The notes under the pieces are model-generated. The model saw only the letters and a list, made by a program, of their open reading frames with translations. It searched no databases and was not told where the DNA came from. Both the position numbers and the translations under genes were made by a program. This document shows, piece by piece, positions 19,534 through 28,933 of a DNA stretch of 37,261 bases. Position 1 is the first letter of the stretch. Each line of letters starts with the position of its first letter. Source of the stretch: Chara braunii (Eukaryota > Streptophyta > Charophyceae > Charales > Characeae); NCBI GenBank assembly GCA_003427395.1, contig BFEA01000528.1, forward strand, positions 427,030 through 464,290, in the 5' to 3' direction.

Positions 19534-20249
19534 TAATAAGGAGATAACGAATCTACCGCTTATCTTATATTAGGTTCAGGCCATCCTTCTTGTGAAGAGC
19601 CAAGGAGACAAGGGATACCCTAGCCATCTGAGTCGGGTCCGTGAAGTCCGTCCAATTGGCTAGAAGTATTGTCATCCGACGGAGAAGGGAGCAGGGGTAC
19701 CCAGGTCCGAAAGTTCGCTGGAAGAGGTCCCTCATTGAAAGAGAGATTTGGGAACCGGACAAAGCCCAGCACCATCCTTCGCCAGGAACAAGAGTTCCTG
19801 AGCCGGCACCAGTGGCAGTTAAACTACGGCCTCCACATTGCATGGACCACCGGCCAGGGAAACATCGTTAGGTCAGTATAAGGCAAAATCAGCAATGGGG
19901 AAGAAAACCGGCCAATCAAAACAAATCATGCTCCCCCTATATGACATGCCTTATGTTGGTCATAAAAGCGAACCCAATCGGTCCGCAATAGCGTCCTCCG
20001 TACATCTCCATCGCAGTAGAGACCATCCTCATTTGCAATCGGGAAAGGAGGAAGGTCGCTATGGCAAATCGGCGTGAGGTTCGACACAGGCAATTACCCG
20101 CGCTCACGTTCAAAGCAGCAAACCTCAACTCCATACAAGTCTCAATGCACCCTACATGGCCTACTCCCACCTATCAAAAGGCCAGCAGTCACGCACAATG
20201 TCATCAACCAAAATGGTCACCTTGTCAAAATGGCAATACCCAAGAGCCA
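19534..20249. other. No recognisable gene
   Basis: Short frames on both strands. A 92-codon minus-strand frame (19565-19843) has a gag-like flavour (MRDLFQRTF...MTILLANWTDF), but I cannot assign it. Confidence 0.35.
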
Positions 20250-20270
20250 AAGAGGTCGGGCAGATCAACC

Positions 20271-21574
20271 AAGTCCTCACGCCCGATGTTCCTGGTCGCT
20301 CGGCCCGCCCGGGTGAGGTGAGAAATTAACACACAACGCTTGTGCACGAGAGTGAAAAGGAGAAGGTTAGCGATGATCTCACACACATGCAAGGCGCGAG
20401 GATCGGCAATTAGTCGGGGAACAAAGAGCATCCCCACAGTGATGCATGCACGCAGACATCCAAGACTGAATGACCCCAAGGACCGCACCCATGTGCGCAA
20501 AGACAACAAGGACCATTTCCCAAACTGTCTACATTCACACATCCATAGACTTCCGTACAGTGAATCATTCAAAATTCGTAGACACTCACACCCAACACCA
20601 TGCACGCGACTGAGTATGCACACTTAGTCTGAGGCACACACAGCACTTGAACAAAGTAGCGATGGAGAAGAACCGAGTCCCGCGCTATTAAAAAATTACA
20701 ACAATGCTGGCACTTAGAGAGCACAACCACCCACCCAACCGAACGCAAGCCAACCATAGCCAAAATGCCGAAGGGCTAGCTCCGTTCCCGTCTCCACCAC
20801 CACCCAGTCCTTCCGACTCCCTCACCCCCGAGTCTACCGCTAATTCCACCCCACGCCGTCACTCCGCCTGTTCCTTGGGCACATCAAGCATGTTCGGCGC
20901 CGCGGTCTTCACTCATAGCGTTGCAGCCGAGATCAAAGAGGATGAGAGGAAGGGGCTGCACAAATTTAAGTGTGGAAGGAGGCGGGGCACCAGCGTGTAA
21001 TGTGGGCAGTGAGAGGTGTAGATGAGCAGGACAGTAGGAAAAAGGCTTTGGAAGGTCAAGTAAGGCAGGTCGATCAAAATTTTTGTGCACTTTGGGTGGT
21101 CCTTCAATCCGCACGCGTAAGTTTACTCTCATGGCTTGATTCGACCAACCAAAGTAACGATCAATCAAATGCTCTAAAGGATCAAGGAAGGGATGGGTTC
21201 AGAGGGAGCCGAGGGGGTGCGTGGAGACGAAGGACGACAAGAAAGGAAGTTGGCATGCGTGCTCAAACTAGGGACCGATCTTGCATGGCAAACAAGAATT
21301 CAAAAATAGTCGAGCGCGCGCCGAAGCAAAGAAAAATTGAAAAATGTCGTCAACTGAAACTCATAACCGTTTCTTTAAAATTCCCACACGGTCGCTAATT
21401 AGCCACACGAGACTAATCGTCGTAATCGGAAGAAGTATGCATACAATTGGCCCATGAAATTTGAAAACGGACCCCATTTCCTGTAATAAGTCAAGATCCA
21501 TACTTTGGGGCTTACTTCAGGCTTTGGTAAGCAGGGTACGTGAAGTTGCGGCGTACAGAGCTTGGCTTATCACA
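20271..21574 (-). repeat. 1.3-kb repeat, copy A (possible 3' LTR)
   Basis: Nearly the whole interval aligns in the same orientation with 28957-30261. Shared words include ATGACCCCAAG, TGTGCGCAAAGACAACAAGG, ACATTCACACATCCATAGAC, CTAGTCTGAGGCACACAC-like text and AGATCCATACTTTGGGGCTT. The two copies differ in length by about one base (1304 and 1305), and I estimate by eye that about four in five bases agree. They flank a minus-strand Gypsy. Read on the minus strand the repeat begins TGTGATAAG, which fits an LTR start. A polypurine tract expected beside this copy is not evident. Confidence 0.7.
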
Positions 21575-21727
21575 TTTGTGATAAGCAGGGGCTTCCAAAA
21601 AATTGGTAGTCCAAGTTTCCTGCCTGCCTGCCACGTTTCCATGTTGCTGATATGATCAAGGCAACCACTTCTCGGTTGGCTGGCCTTGATCATCTACTAA
21701 TCTACAGAAAGTGCGCCCCGCACTTTC
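21565..21727. repeat. Three consecutive short hairpins
   Basis: GCTTATCACA/TGTGATAAGC (21565-21586, 2-nt loop) covers the end of repeat copy A. ATGATCAAGGC/GCCTTGATCAT (21652-21662 and 21683-21693) encloses an inner AACC/GGTT stem. GAAAGTGCG/CGCACTTTC (21707-21727) has a 3-nt loop. All stems are perfect. Their role is unknown. Confidence 0.8.
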
Positions 21728-22126
21728 ACGCCTCCTTTTACCATTGTACAGTCAATATGGCCGCAACTTCATCATCAACTGGCCGGATTGATCATTGCCC
21801 TTTGCTTTATTTATAACGCGATCCATCGTGCATGTTTTAGTGACAGTGGCTATCATTATCATCTTGAAATAGGAAGAAAATGAGAAGGAGGAGGGGATAC
21901 AAGAAAGAGAGAGGGCTCAACGGAAGTGATCAAGATTGGGATTGAGGGGACTAGGGGAGGAAGGAAAGTTGTCATCCCGAAGGGCGTCATCGGAGAATCC
22001 ACTTCATTGAAGTGGTGTCGGACGAAAGATGGGTAGATAATGGCTCAGGGGACGTACAACTTGAATAATACACGTGGTGCAAGGTCCGCCACGGCTCAAA
22101 TGACCAGTCGCCTCAAGGACCGGTTT
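21728..22126. other. No recognisable gene
   Basis: A purine-rich plus strand at 21871-21925 and a CCACTTCA/TGAAGTGG palindrome at about 22000. If the flanking repeats are LTRs, this lies between the extra reading frame and the 3' LTR. Confidence 0.4.
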
Positions 22127-23822
22127 TCATGACCCATCATCATCAAATGGGTCTTTGTATATGGGCGTTGCTCTGGCCTGCCAACAACAAAAATGAGGAA
22201 GTGGAAGGCCACATTCGGCTGTCGCCCTTCCTTGTAGATCACAGTCCCTGTCAACTTGGCTGCTACACACCTGTGATATGGTGGTTGTAAACAGGGCATC
22301 CACGTTGGATCGGGACGTGAGGGTCCTTCGATCACCTCGAGCCGAATGAAAGCGGGCACCACTGCGTAGTTTAGGTCTGTCCGGATGATATTCCTGTTCT
22401 GAGGAACTACTAATGACAATGATCGGCCCAGCCCGGCGTGCGGCGCGGAGGCAAGATGATCTTGCAAGGAAGGGAGGCGGCTGCGGGATGCCCAACTTTG
22501 GAAGATATCCCTCCTCCTCATCCTGATGTGGCGGCTGGAACGGCTCCATCGAGACTGAGATCCGAGAGGGCATACAAAGAGAGTGTCCTCCCTGGATCCC
22601 TACCGTGCAAGAGAGCCAATCAATATTGGGGAGGGGCGCGTCCGCAAAAAGTCCCGCCCACGCCGAAGGTCCGGCGATGAGGGCAGCGAGTTCGTCACGT
22701 AAGACATCTGGTACTACTGCTGTTGGCGGAGGCTGCAGCACTTCTTCCTCAGGTCCCACCCGACTAGCCAGAGCGTCCAGCGATGGCTGACGATGGCGCT
22801 TCCTCTTCTTGAGCGACTTCCTTGCAACATGGCATGGGTAGGAGGGCAGCGGCTGCAGCACCCATCGATCTTTGATAGAAATTGTCTCTTCTCCACCCAC
22901 CTCAACAATGTAATCCGGAATCACGAACGCGTGATACGTCCGTCGCGGTGCACTCCTTGTTCGGGTCTGGATCTAGATATCACCTTCCTCAATGGCGATC
23001 ACTTGGGCGATAGAGAGGAGCTCAATTTGGATAAGCTCTTGGATCCCCGACCGGTCTGATTAGATCATTCCGAACGGATACATTTCTTTTGTCCCTTCCT
23101 TCCTATCTGACTTCGGCTTGGTAATCACGTAGTACACCATGAAATACTCGCTCAGATCGTGTTCCTCGTGATTCTGGTAGAAATAGAACTTACCCAACAC
23201 CACCGACCGATATAAGGTTCCATGCAGCTCCCACTCGTCCTCATCCGCAAACGACATGCAATCCACGTTTGTAAGCTCCGCTTGATACTCCATGAAGTCT
23301 CGCATAGGATAGGGGTTTTTTAATGAGATGGTGGGAAAGAGTGGTGTATGAGAAAAAGGGAGGCATTTAGAGAGGTCGGAGGTTGAGAGGGGGAGGGGGG
23401 GGAAGAAGAGTCGGCAGTTGGGGAACTAGCGCTGGTTCTCCTCCCTCGATCCTGCACTGAGAGGTGATGGCCCTCGCATCCTTCCACCTTGGCAACCGAT
23501 CTGACTACCTTATCCATATTTTTCCACAGAAAATCTTGTGCAGGTTCCTTCGCCTCTTTCGCTAGTGGAACCAAACCCTCGATCGGTGTGGCGATGGTGT
23601 GCACAAAGGTCTCTTACACCCTCAACGCTCGGAACTTGATGTAGATCATGGTCGACTCCCTAGTGCGCATGTAGGTGACGTCACTGTACACTCCCTCGTA
23701 GGACAGTCGATCGCACAACAGCGAAAACGCCGCCAGATCGGCGGAGGCAGGTGTCAGTGCATTCACCTATTGGACCTCCAAGCGCAGCTTGTGCTCCTCG
23801 ATGAACCGGTGCCACAGTAGTT
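22127..23822 (-). pseudogene. Unrecognised reading frame downstream of integrase
   Basis: On the minus strand 23822-23608 is open except for TAG at 23769 (HRFIEEHKLRLEVQ; LLCDRLSYEGVYSDVTYMR; IYIKFRALRV). A second phase from about 23330 to 22127 is open for some 400 codons except for a TAA at 23060-23062 and a TAG near 22974 (MRDFMEYQAELTNVDCMSF; YFMVYYVITKPKSDRKEG; AFVIPDYIVEVGGEETIS; then proline- and acid-rich sequence with PIIVISSSSEQE). I do not recognise either part. They lie on the pol strand between integrase and the possible 3' LTR, as additional ORFs do in some plant Gypsy elements, so a retrotransposon accessory protein is the best guess. The interval 23331-23607 is unclear. Confidence 0.5.
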
Positions 23823-23828
23823 TCGAAT

Positions 23829-24660
23829 TTATCGTTCATGCGTGAGATCTATGGCTTTCTGCAGCAAGCGAGCCAATCTCGGGTAGGCTCTGGCCATCAC
23901 GTCCATGTAATTTTGATCCTTGTCCCGTTGTTGTGCTCCGGTTTCCATACCCAGAAGCAGTGACAGTTGGATCGTAGGTACATTGTTGGTTCGTAACTGG
24001 AAGAGGGACACCCCTGCACTACTATGGGGGGTAGCCCGATGGACTGCCAAGATGTGATCTACTATGACCGACCAAGGTCGGCTATCTCCGGTGGTGATAT
24101 TCCGTCTGAGAGTTGTCTTGATCATTCGGTTGGCATTTTCCACCAGCCCATTGGCCTGGGGCCAGTGTTCAAGTGAGTAGGAAATTTTATGTCGGCCCGT
24201 ATTAAATATCTTTGTACCTGCCCTTGGAACCCAGACCCATTAGCCATGTGGATTTCTTATACGCCTAGGTGCACGCATAGAAAACAGTTAATACACCATG
24301 ATACTTCTAACGAGTTTCGACTGGTCATGGGGTAGGCCTCGATCCGCTTCGAAAAATGATCGATGGCCTCCAGAAGGACATTCAGCTCGCCCTGGTCGAC
24401 TGACCCTTTCCAATATGTTGATGTACATTATGTCAACTGTAATTCTTTGGAAGGGGCGTTCTATTCGAGGCGAAACCATTATCAGAGGCATCTGAACCGA
24501 CGCCTTGTCCGCCGAACAGGCCAGGCAATTCAGGACGATGGATTTTAAATCGTCTCAAATTCCCGACCAGAACCAATGGTGTGTTTGACCACAAAGTGGA
24601 CCTCATCCACTTCATGCGCAACTCAGGTCCAATCGAACCGAGCTACGGGGTGTGGAACCT
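23829..24660 (-). pseudogene. Gypsy integrase, decayed
   Basis: Minus-strand pieces in different phases give PFQRITVDIMYINI (first catalytic Asp in VDI), EAIDHFSKRIEAYP, HMANGSGFQGQ where DNGSxF is expected (the second Asp is replaced), GPRPMGWWKMPTE (NG..E region), then MENANRMIKTTLRR and AVHRATPHSSAG with LFQLR. These are the integrase core landmarks in order. Frameshifts and stops separate them. A poor remnant of the N-terminal zinc region lies at 24621-24540. The neighbours are the RNase H end upstream (25440-25277) and the unrecognised frame downstream. Confidence 0.75.
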
Positions 24661-25276
24661 TCAGCCAGCTAGATCTTATGTTATCAGTGTTCTTTCATTT
24701 CTCAAGAGATGTATCGTGCCACCAATAGCCATTAGCTCGTTATGTCACCCTTCTACATTCAGCCTTAGTGAGTTTTGATAGCAGATCCTTGCTCAAGCGC
24801 CTGAGTAGCAGCATATCCATCCAGACCTCTGCTCTGCGAACAACTCGCAGAAATCTGTCTCCCTTTCGGCCTTCTATAAATCATTTTCCTGTCGGAAATT
24901 AGTCAATAGTTGGGACAAACCCGGTCTTTTTCAATCCGGTACCTGACACGGAGTTTGTGAGTCTGGATGATGTCACACTTGCATCATTCTACCCATAGGA
25001 CAAAGCTAGGGGCGAGTGGGTACAGACCTCTCCTGGTCGGAATCAACTCCAATATACATTAGAAGCAATTATTTTCAGGAGGACACGAGGAAGAACAGGG
25101 ATGAGAAGAACAAGAAGGAGAAGTAGGGGACAGGGAGGAGGAAGAGGGAGGGGTCGCCATCCTTATCAGCTATCACTGTCACCGAACTCAGACGTGTCCC
25201 TTTGGGGGATGTGCACTTCCCCGTACGGGGGTTTTGTTGATGGAGAAGGCGGTTTCCATGAAAAGAGTTGCTCGCT
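24661..25276 (-). other. Degenerate pol linker with purine-rich insert
   Basis: Between RNase H and integrase remnants. A few minus-strand words (NELMAIGGTIHLLRNER) resemble the linker before the integrase zinc finger. The plus strand is almost pure purine at about 25077-25155, which may be an inserted low-complexity tract. Confidence 0.4.
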
Positions 25277-25440
25277 TTAGGGGCTCCTCTTCGACGGTTG
25301 CAGACGGATCAGTCTGGCCACGTTCTCGTGCTGCTTAGTGGAGCAATGGCGGATGTCGAAGTTGTAGTCCTGCAGTCTCACCGCCCACCACCGCAATGTA
25401 TGAGAATCCGTGCGCCTCGGACGGGTGGAACCTTCGTTTG
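25277..25440 (-). pseudogene. Gypsy RNase H C-terminal end
   Basis: The minus strand reads SHTLRWWAVRLQDYNFDIRH and then NVARLIRL, the familiar RW...LQDYDF.I....N..AD.LSRL ending of Gypsy RNase H, with the AD of the last catalytic motif degraded. It faces away from the RT-RNase H block that starts at 25441 on the other strand, yet supplies exactly the part that block lacks. Confidence 0.75.
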
Positions 25441-26340
25441 GACCGTAGTTGTTACCGATTGTCCTTGTTCCAAAACGGAATGGGGCCGTACCCATTTGTA
25501 TAGATTACCGGAAGTTAAATGTCGTCATGGTAAAGGATGTTTACCCCTTGTCCCAAATCGATGATCTTCTGGACGCCATTGGATCCGCTCGGGCCTTTTC
25601 GAAGTTTGATATCCGACATAGTTTCCACCATGCCGCTTTGAGACTGGAAGACCGCCCCAAAACCGCTTTTGTCCTCTTTGAGGGCACATGGCAGTGAGTG
25701 CAGTGCCCAATGGGAATCTGCAATGCCCGGACTACCTTTCAACGGTCCATGAACATGGTCTTTGTTGAGCTCGTTAAGAAGGGAGTTCTATTTGTTAGAG
25801 ATCTACTTTTGGGGTATATTGTGACCATTGAGGGTTTGAAGCCGGATCCAAGGAAAGCGGCGGCGGTACGAGACGCGTGGGTGTCGACAACACTGACTCA
25901 AGTTCGAGCCTTTCTCAGACTGACCTCCGACTACCGAAGGTTCATTTAAGACTTTGCATGCGTTGCCAAGCCTCTGACCAACCTGTTAAAAAAGGGGGAG
26001 GTTCTCATCTGGACGCCGGAATGCGAAGCGGCTTTCAGGCACTCAAGGAGGCCCAACATGGCTCCGATCTTGGCACACCCGGATCCGGTGAAGTCGTTCA
26101 CCCTGCATATGGACTGGCAGTCGCAAGCTATGTCAGTGGTGCTCACTCAGCACAGGGCGGACGAAAAAGAGCATGTCATCGAGTACGCATCGAAGATGCT
26201 CAACCAGGCGCAGGCCAAATACGAGGCGTGTAAAGGAAAGTGTTTGGCGGTGGTGTGGGCACTGTGGGGGATACGACACTTTCGGTCATATCTCCATGGC
26301 CAGAAGTTCATACTGGTGATGGACCACTAGCCGTTGTTGT
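25441..26340 (+). pseudogene. Gypsy RT and RNase H block, inverted relative to its element
   Basis: The plus-strand reading starts at IVLVPKRNGAVPICIDYRKLN, then PLSQIDDLLDAIGSARAFSK, F.I..SFHHAALR, TAFVLFEGTW, stop, CPMGICNARTTFQRSMN. It then jumps from VKKGVLFVRD to LLLGYIVTIEGLKPDPRK, so the YVDD active-site strand and following helix are deleted. RNase H follows (FTLHMDWQSQAMSVVLTQ; KYEACKGKCLAVVWAL; KFILVMDH, TAG, PLL), ending where the minus-strand fragment at 25440 would continue. The TAG at 26328 stands where Gln is usual (DHQPL). Stops also lie at 25695 and 25947. Catalytically dead. Confidence 0.85.
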
Positions 26341-26561
26341 CCCTATGGAACAACATAGACTCCACCTGTGTCGATCTTGTGCTCTAGCAGGTGGGTTAGT
26401 CCAATATCGTGGTCCAGAATGCTAACCGCCTCGGGATATGCATGTAGCACTGTTAGAAGAAGGTAACGGTACGCATGGGGGACATGAGCCCGCAACTGTA
26501 TGTCGATGGTTCCCGATGGAAGGGAAACCGTGGAACTAACGCTGGGTACTAACTTTGCCAT
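26341..26561 (-). pseudogene. Gypsy pol linker before RT
   Basis: The minus strand reads ILDHDIGLTHLLEHKIDTGG, which fits the segment just before RT in Gypsy pol (G.T.L.EH.IDTG...P). It stops at the boundary of the inverted block. This places the pol linker and the RT on opposite strands at one breakpoint. Confidence 0.65.
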
Positions 26562-27170
26562 TTCCTCGATGGAGCTACTTCACAAGGAGTTGTCAGTTTT
26601 CACTAAGAGTTCCGTCGCTATGGGTTGGTTGTCGGTTGGGCCCACTAGTTCCGTTTTCGCCTCTTCCTCGGCGTCGGTTGGCTCTTCAACCGAGGGTTCG
26701 ACTAAAAGGCATCCAGGAGTTCAGTCGGGCCTCATTTCTATAAAGGGGTGCAAGGCTGATACGCCACCCCATCCGCGAGCAGAAAGTACGTTTTGGCCTT
26801 AGTAAGCAATGGTTGCGGAGGTCTAAAGGAAAGGCCACAAAGGCTGTTCAGTTCCGTAAACTGAAAAGGGAGAGGGGTTGTATTTAAATACAGGGACGCA
26901 AGGGGTTCTGAGAGGTCAACTATCCTTGAAACCCTCAACAGCGGCTCTCCGCTCACGGTGGATGTAAAGACTTAGAGCCAGTTAGGTTCCCTTTGCACAG
27001 CCCATCGATATTGAGTCTTATCTCGCCTGTTGAACTAGTCTTGAACCCGGATTGGATACTGGTTGGGTATGTGTGGCTCTTTCGTTCTCGCTTCTCGCGG
27101 CCATATTACCTCGTCGTGCCTCAACTTTCGGGTCATAAAACCCGGCGGACATTCAAGCGCAAGTCGCCGG
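26562..27170 (-). other. Protease-RT spacer, decayed
   Basis: Short minus-strand frames (for example 26738-26956) without clear motifs. By position it would be the protease-RT spacer of the decayed element. Confidence 0.4.
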
Positions 27171-27370
27171 CTACCATGGGATTCCCAAGAGCACAATATA
27201 CGCCTGCACATTGAGGATGATCGCATTGCACAGATAGTGAATGTGACCAACCTGTGTGGCTACGTTTGCAATTTTCCCCTTACAATGGATACTATCCTCG
27301 GTGGTAGACACATACAACTCGTCCGGTCGGAGAGGCTGAATTTGGCCTTCCTGACCCAATCATTTCATTA
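27171..27370 (-). pseudogene. Gypsy retropepsin-like protease end
   Basis: The minus strand reads IHCKGKIANVATQVGHIHYL then NAIILNVQAYIVLLGIPW. The last part is the Y.VLLG..W ending typical of Ty3/Gypsy aspartic proteases. The catalytic D-T/S-G part would lie upstream near 27360-27450 and is not recognisable. It lies between the gag knuckle and the RT linker as expected. Confidence 0.6.
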
Positions 27371-27839
27371 GTCCCCAAGAGAGTGTTACCGCGGACGATT
27401 CAAAATCGAGAATGGTCGGCAACAGGATCCCCCACATTTTGCAGTCACACTCAACGCTCTTCCGGCTAATCAGATGGGCCCTAAGAAATACATCGGGGTT
27501 CTCCGCTGGTGGATGAGCAGTCTGGATCATCCTAATTTGTGCCCCTTCAAGAGGGCTCGAAGTGGAGGGTTGAACCTCCGGCGCCGGTGGTCGGTTCTCC
27601 ACCACCGGTTTTTTGCCCTTCCTTCCTTCCTCTACCCATCACCGCCTCTTTAAACACCGTTCGATCGATTTTTCGTTCACTGCTTCGGAGCAAATACAGA
27701 ATAGGCATTGGGATACGAAGGTCTAGGGCTTTATTGTATCTAAGATATCGATTTGACTGTTTTTATACCCGAGCCCCGGGATTATGTGATCTTCGAACTC
27801 TGATCTCCAGGGTGCAAAATCGCTTTTCTCCGTTATCAG
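27371..27839 (-). other. gag-protease interval, decayed
   Basis: A minus-strand 81-codon frame (27360-27605) is proline-rich at its start and unrecognised. The rest has no clear reading frame. Confidence 0.4.
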
Positions 27840-28184
27840 TTAGATGTGATGTATTACTCCTATGGTCCCAGGTTCCAGCATGGCAATTGCCATGTATTCC
27901 TCAACCCCGATTTCGGATGTTGTGGGAGCCATGACCTTTGTCACCCCGTTGTATAGTACCGTAGCTACCCTACCTTGGTTCGTGGGCTTCGGTCCCGCTA
28001 GCAGAACATCGGAGGCTCCGGTCCCGCTGGTCGAGTTCCGAGGCATAGGATAGTCTTTGACCACGTGGGCCGGCTGGTTGCAGTTGTGGCACCGCGACAC
28101 AAAGAGCCTTGAGCTGTAGTAGGAGTCGGTCGAGAAGTTGAAACGACTATGAATCCCCCGTGTTCGCGGTCGCCGCGGGCACAA
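27840..28184 (-). pseudogene. Gypsy gag C-terminus with damaged zinc knuckle
   Basis: CHNCNQPAHVVKDY (minus strand, about 28091-28050) matches a C-x2-C-x4-H-x4-C nucleocapsid knuckle with Tyr in place of the last Cys. An R/S-rich region precedes it and a polar tail follows. Position upstream of the protease on the same strand supports gag. The N-terminal capsid part is not visible; beyond 28200 the sequence is GC-palindromic and then A-rich. Confidence 0.65.
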
Positions 28185-28260
28185 CCGTGGACTGCGGTCT
28201 CGGCCGCGAGGCCGCGGTCATGACCGTGGTCCACGGTCATGAAAAAAAAAAAAAAAAAAA
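28160..28260. repeat. GC-rich palindromic cluster with poly(A)
   Basis: CCGCGGTCATGACCGTGG (28209-28226) and nearby GCGGTC/GACCGC words form overlapping inverted repeats, followed by an A run at 28242-28260. The same CCGCGGTCATGACCGCGG core returns at 28640-28657. Confidence 0.7.
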
Positions 28261-28569
28261 GACTTCAGAAAAGTCTGAAAAAAATATATGTTATGCCAAA
28301 AACTAAACTGAACAACTTTTGCCTTGGGGTCATATCAAAATTTGTTACCACATTTGAGATAAAAATCAAATAAAATCCTTTATTTTTCTTACTAAAAGAA
28401 TGAAGTGAAGAACTTTTGCCTGAGGGATTTCTGTTTTTCATTTTTTGAAAATAGAAAACGAAGTCAAAAAATAAAACTAAAAAGATACGGTTGTAGGGAA
28501 TTTCAAACCCTACAACCCCCTTTTTTTTTTTTTTTGGCCCATTATTTTATTTTTAAAACATCTCCGGGT
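28261..28569. other. AT-rich stretch, no recognisable gene
   Basis: A- and T-rich with a T run at 28511-28535. Bounded on both sides by the GC-rich palindromic clusters. Confidence 0.5.
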
Positions 28570-28660
28570 TTCATTCCCGCAGTCGACTGCGGGGGTCGAC
28601 CGCCGCGGGTGAGGTCTCGACCGCATGCGGCAAAACAGCCCGCGGTCATGACCGCGGGTG
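28570..28660. repeat. GC-rich palindromic cluster with 20-bp perfect palindrome
   Basis: CCCGCGGTCATGACCGCGGG (28639-28658) is a perfect 20-bp palindrome. GTCGAC and CGCATGCG words lie beside it. It repeats the core seen at 28209-28226, so the two clusters may be the ends of one 450-bp insertion. Confidence 0.8.
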
Positions 28661-28921
28661 ATACATAGCAGCAACAGCTCCGGCGGTCACCTGTTGCTGC
28701 CTCTCTTTGTCTCTGCAACCCTTTGATTAACTCCGTCAGCGGGCGACGATATTGACCAGCTGGGTGGCAACTTCCTTCGTAGATTGCATTTTCGATCCCG
28801 ACTTTACTTCCCGCAGGTTAGTACGTTTAGTTGACGAGGAAGACGAAGACATTTTTCGGTAATTGCATATTGAATAAGTTTATCTAATGTATGGTCGATC
28901 AGGCTATGTTTCTTACAAATT
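28661..28921. other. Leader-like interval, no recognisable gene
   Basis: Contains CAGCAACAG...CTGTTGCTG inverted words near 28668-28700. If the LTR reading is right, this would be the 5' leader of the minus-strand Gypsy. Confidence 0.35.
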
Positions 28922-28933
28922 TCTTCTGTAACC
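28922..28933 (-). promoter_or_regulatory. Possible primer-binding site
   Basis: The minus strand reads TGGTTACAGAAG directly after the proposed LTR end (..GACTCA). It begins TGG as tRNA-primed sites do and agrees at 8 of 12 positions with the common plant initiator-Met site TGGTATCAGAGC. Weak on its own; it is supported only by its position. Confidence 0.3.

Noticed and set aside
20225-20623. 132-codon minus-strand frame in repeat copy A
   Set aside because: The matching frame is not kept open in copy B, so coding is not supported.
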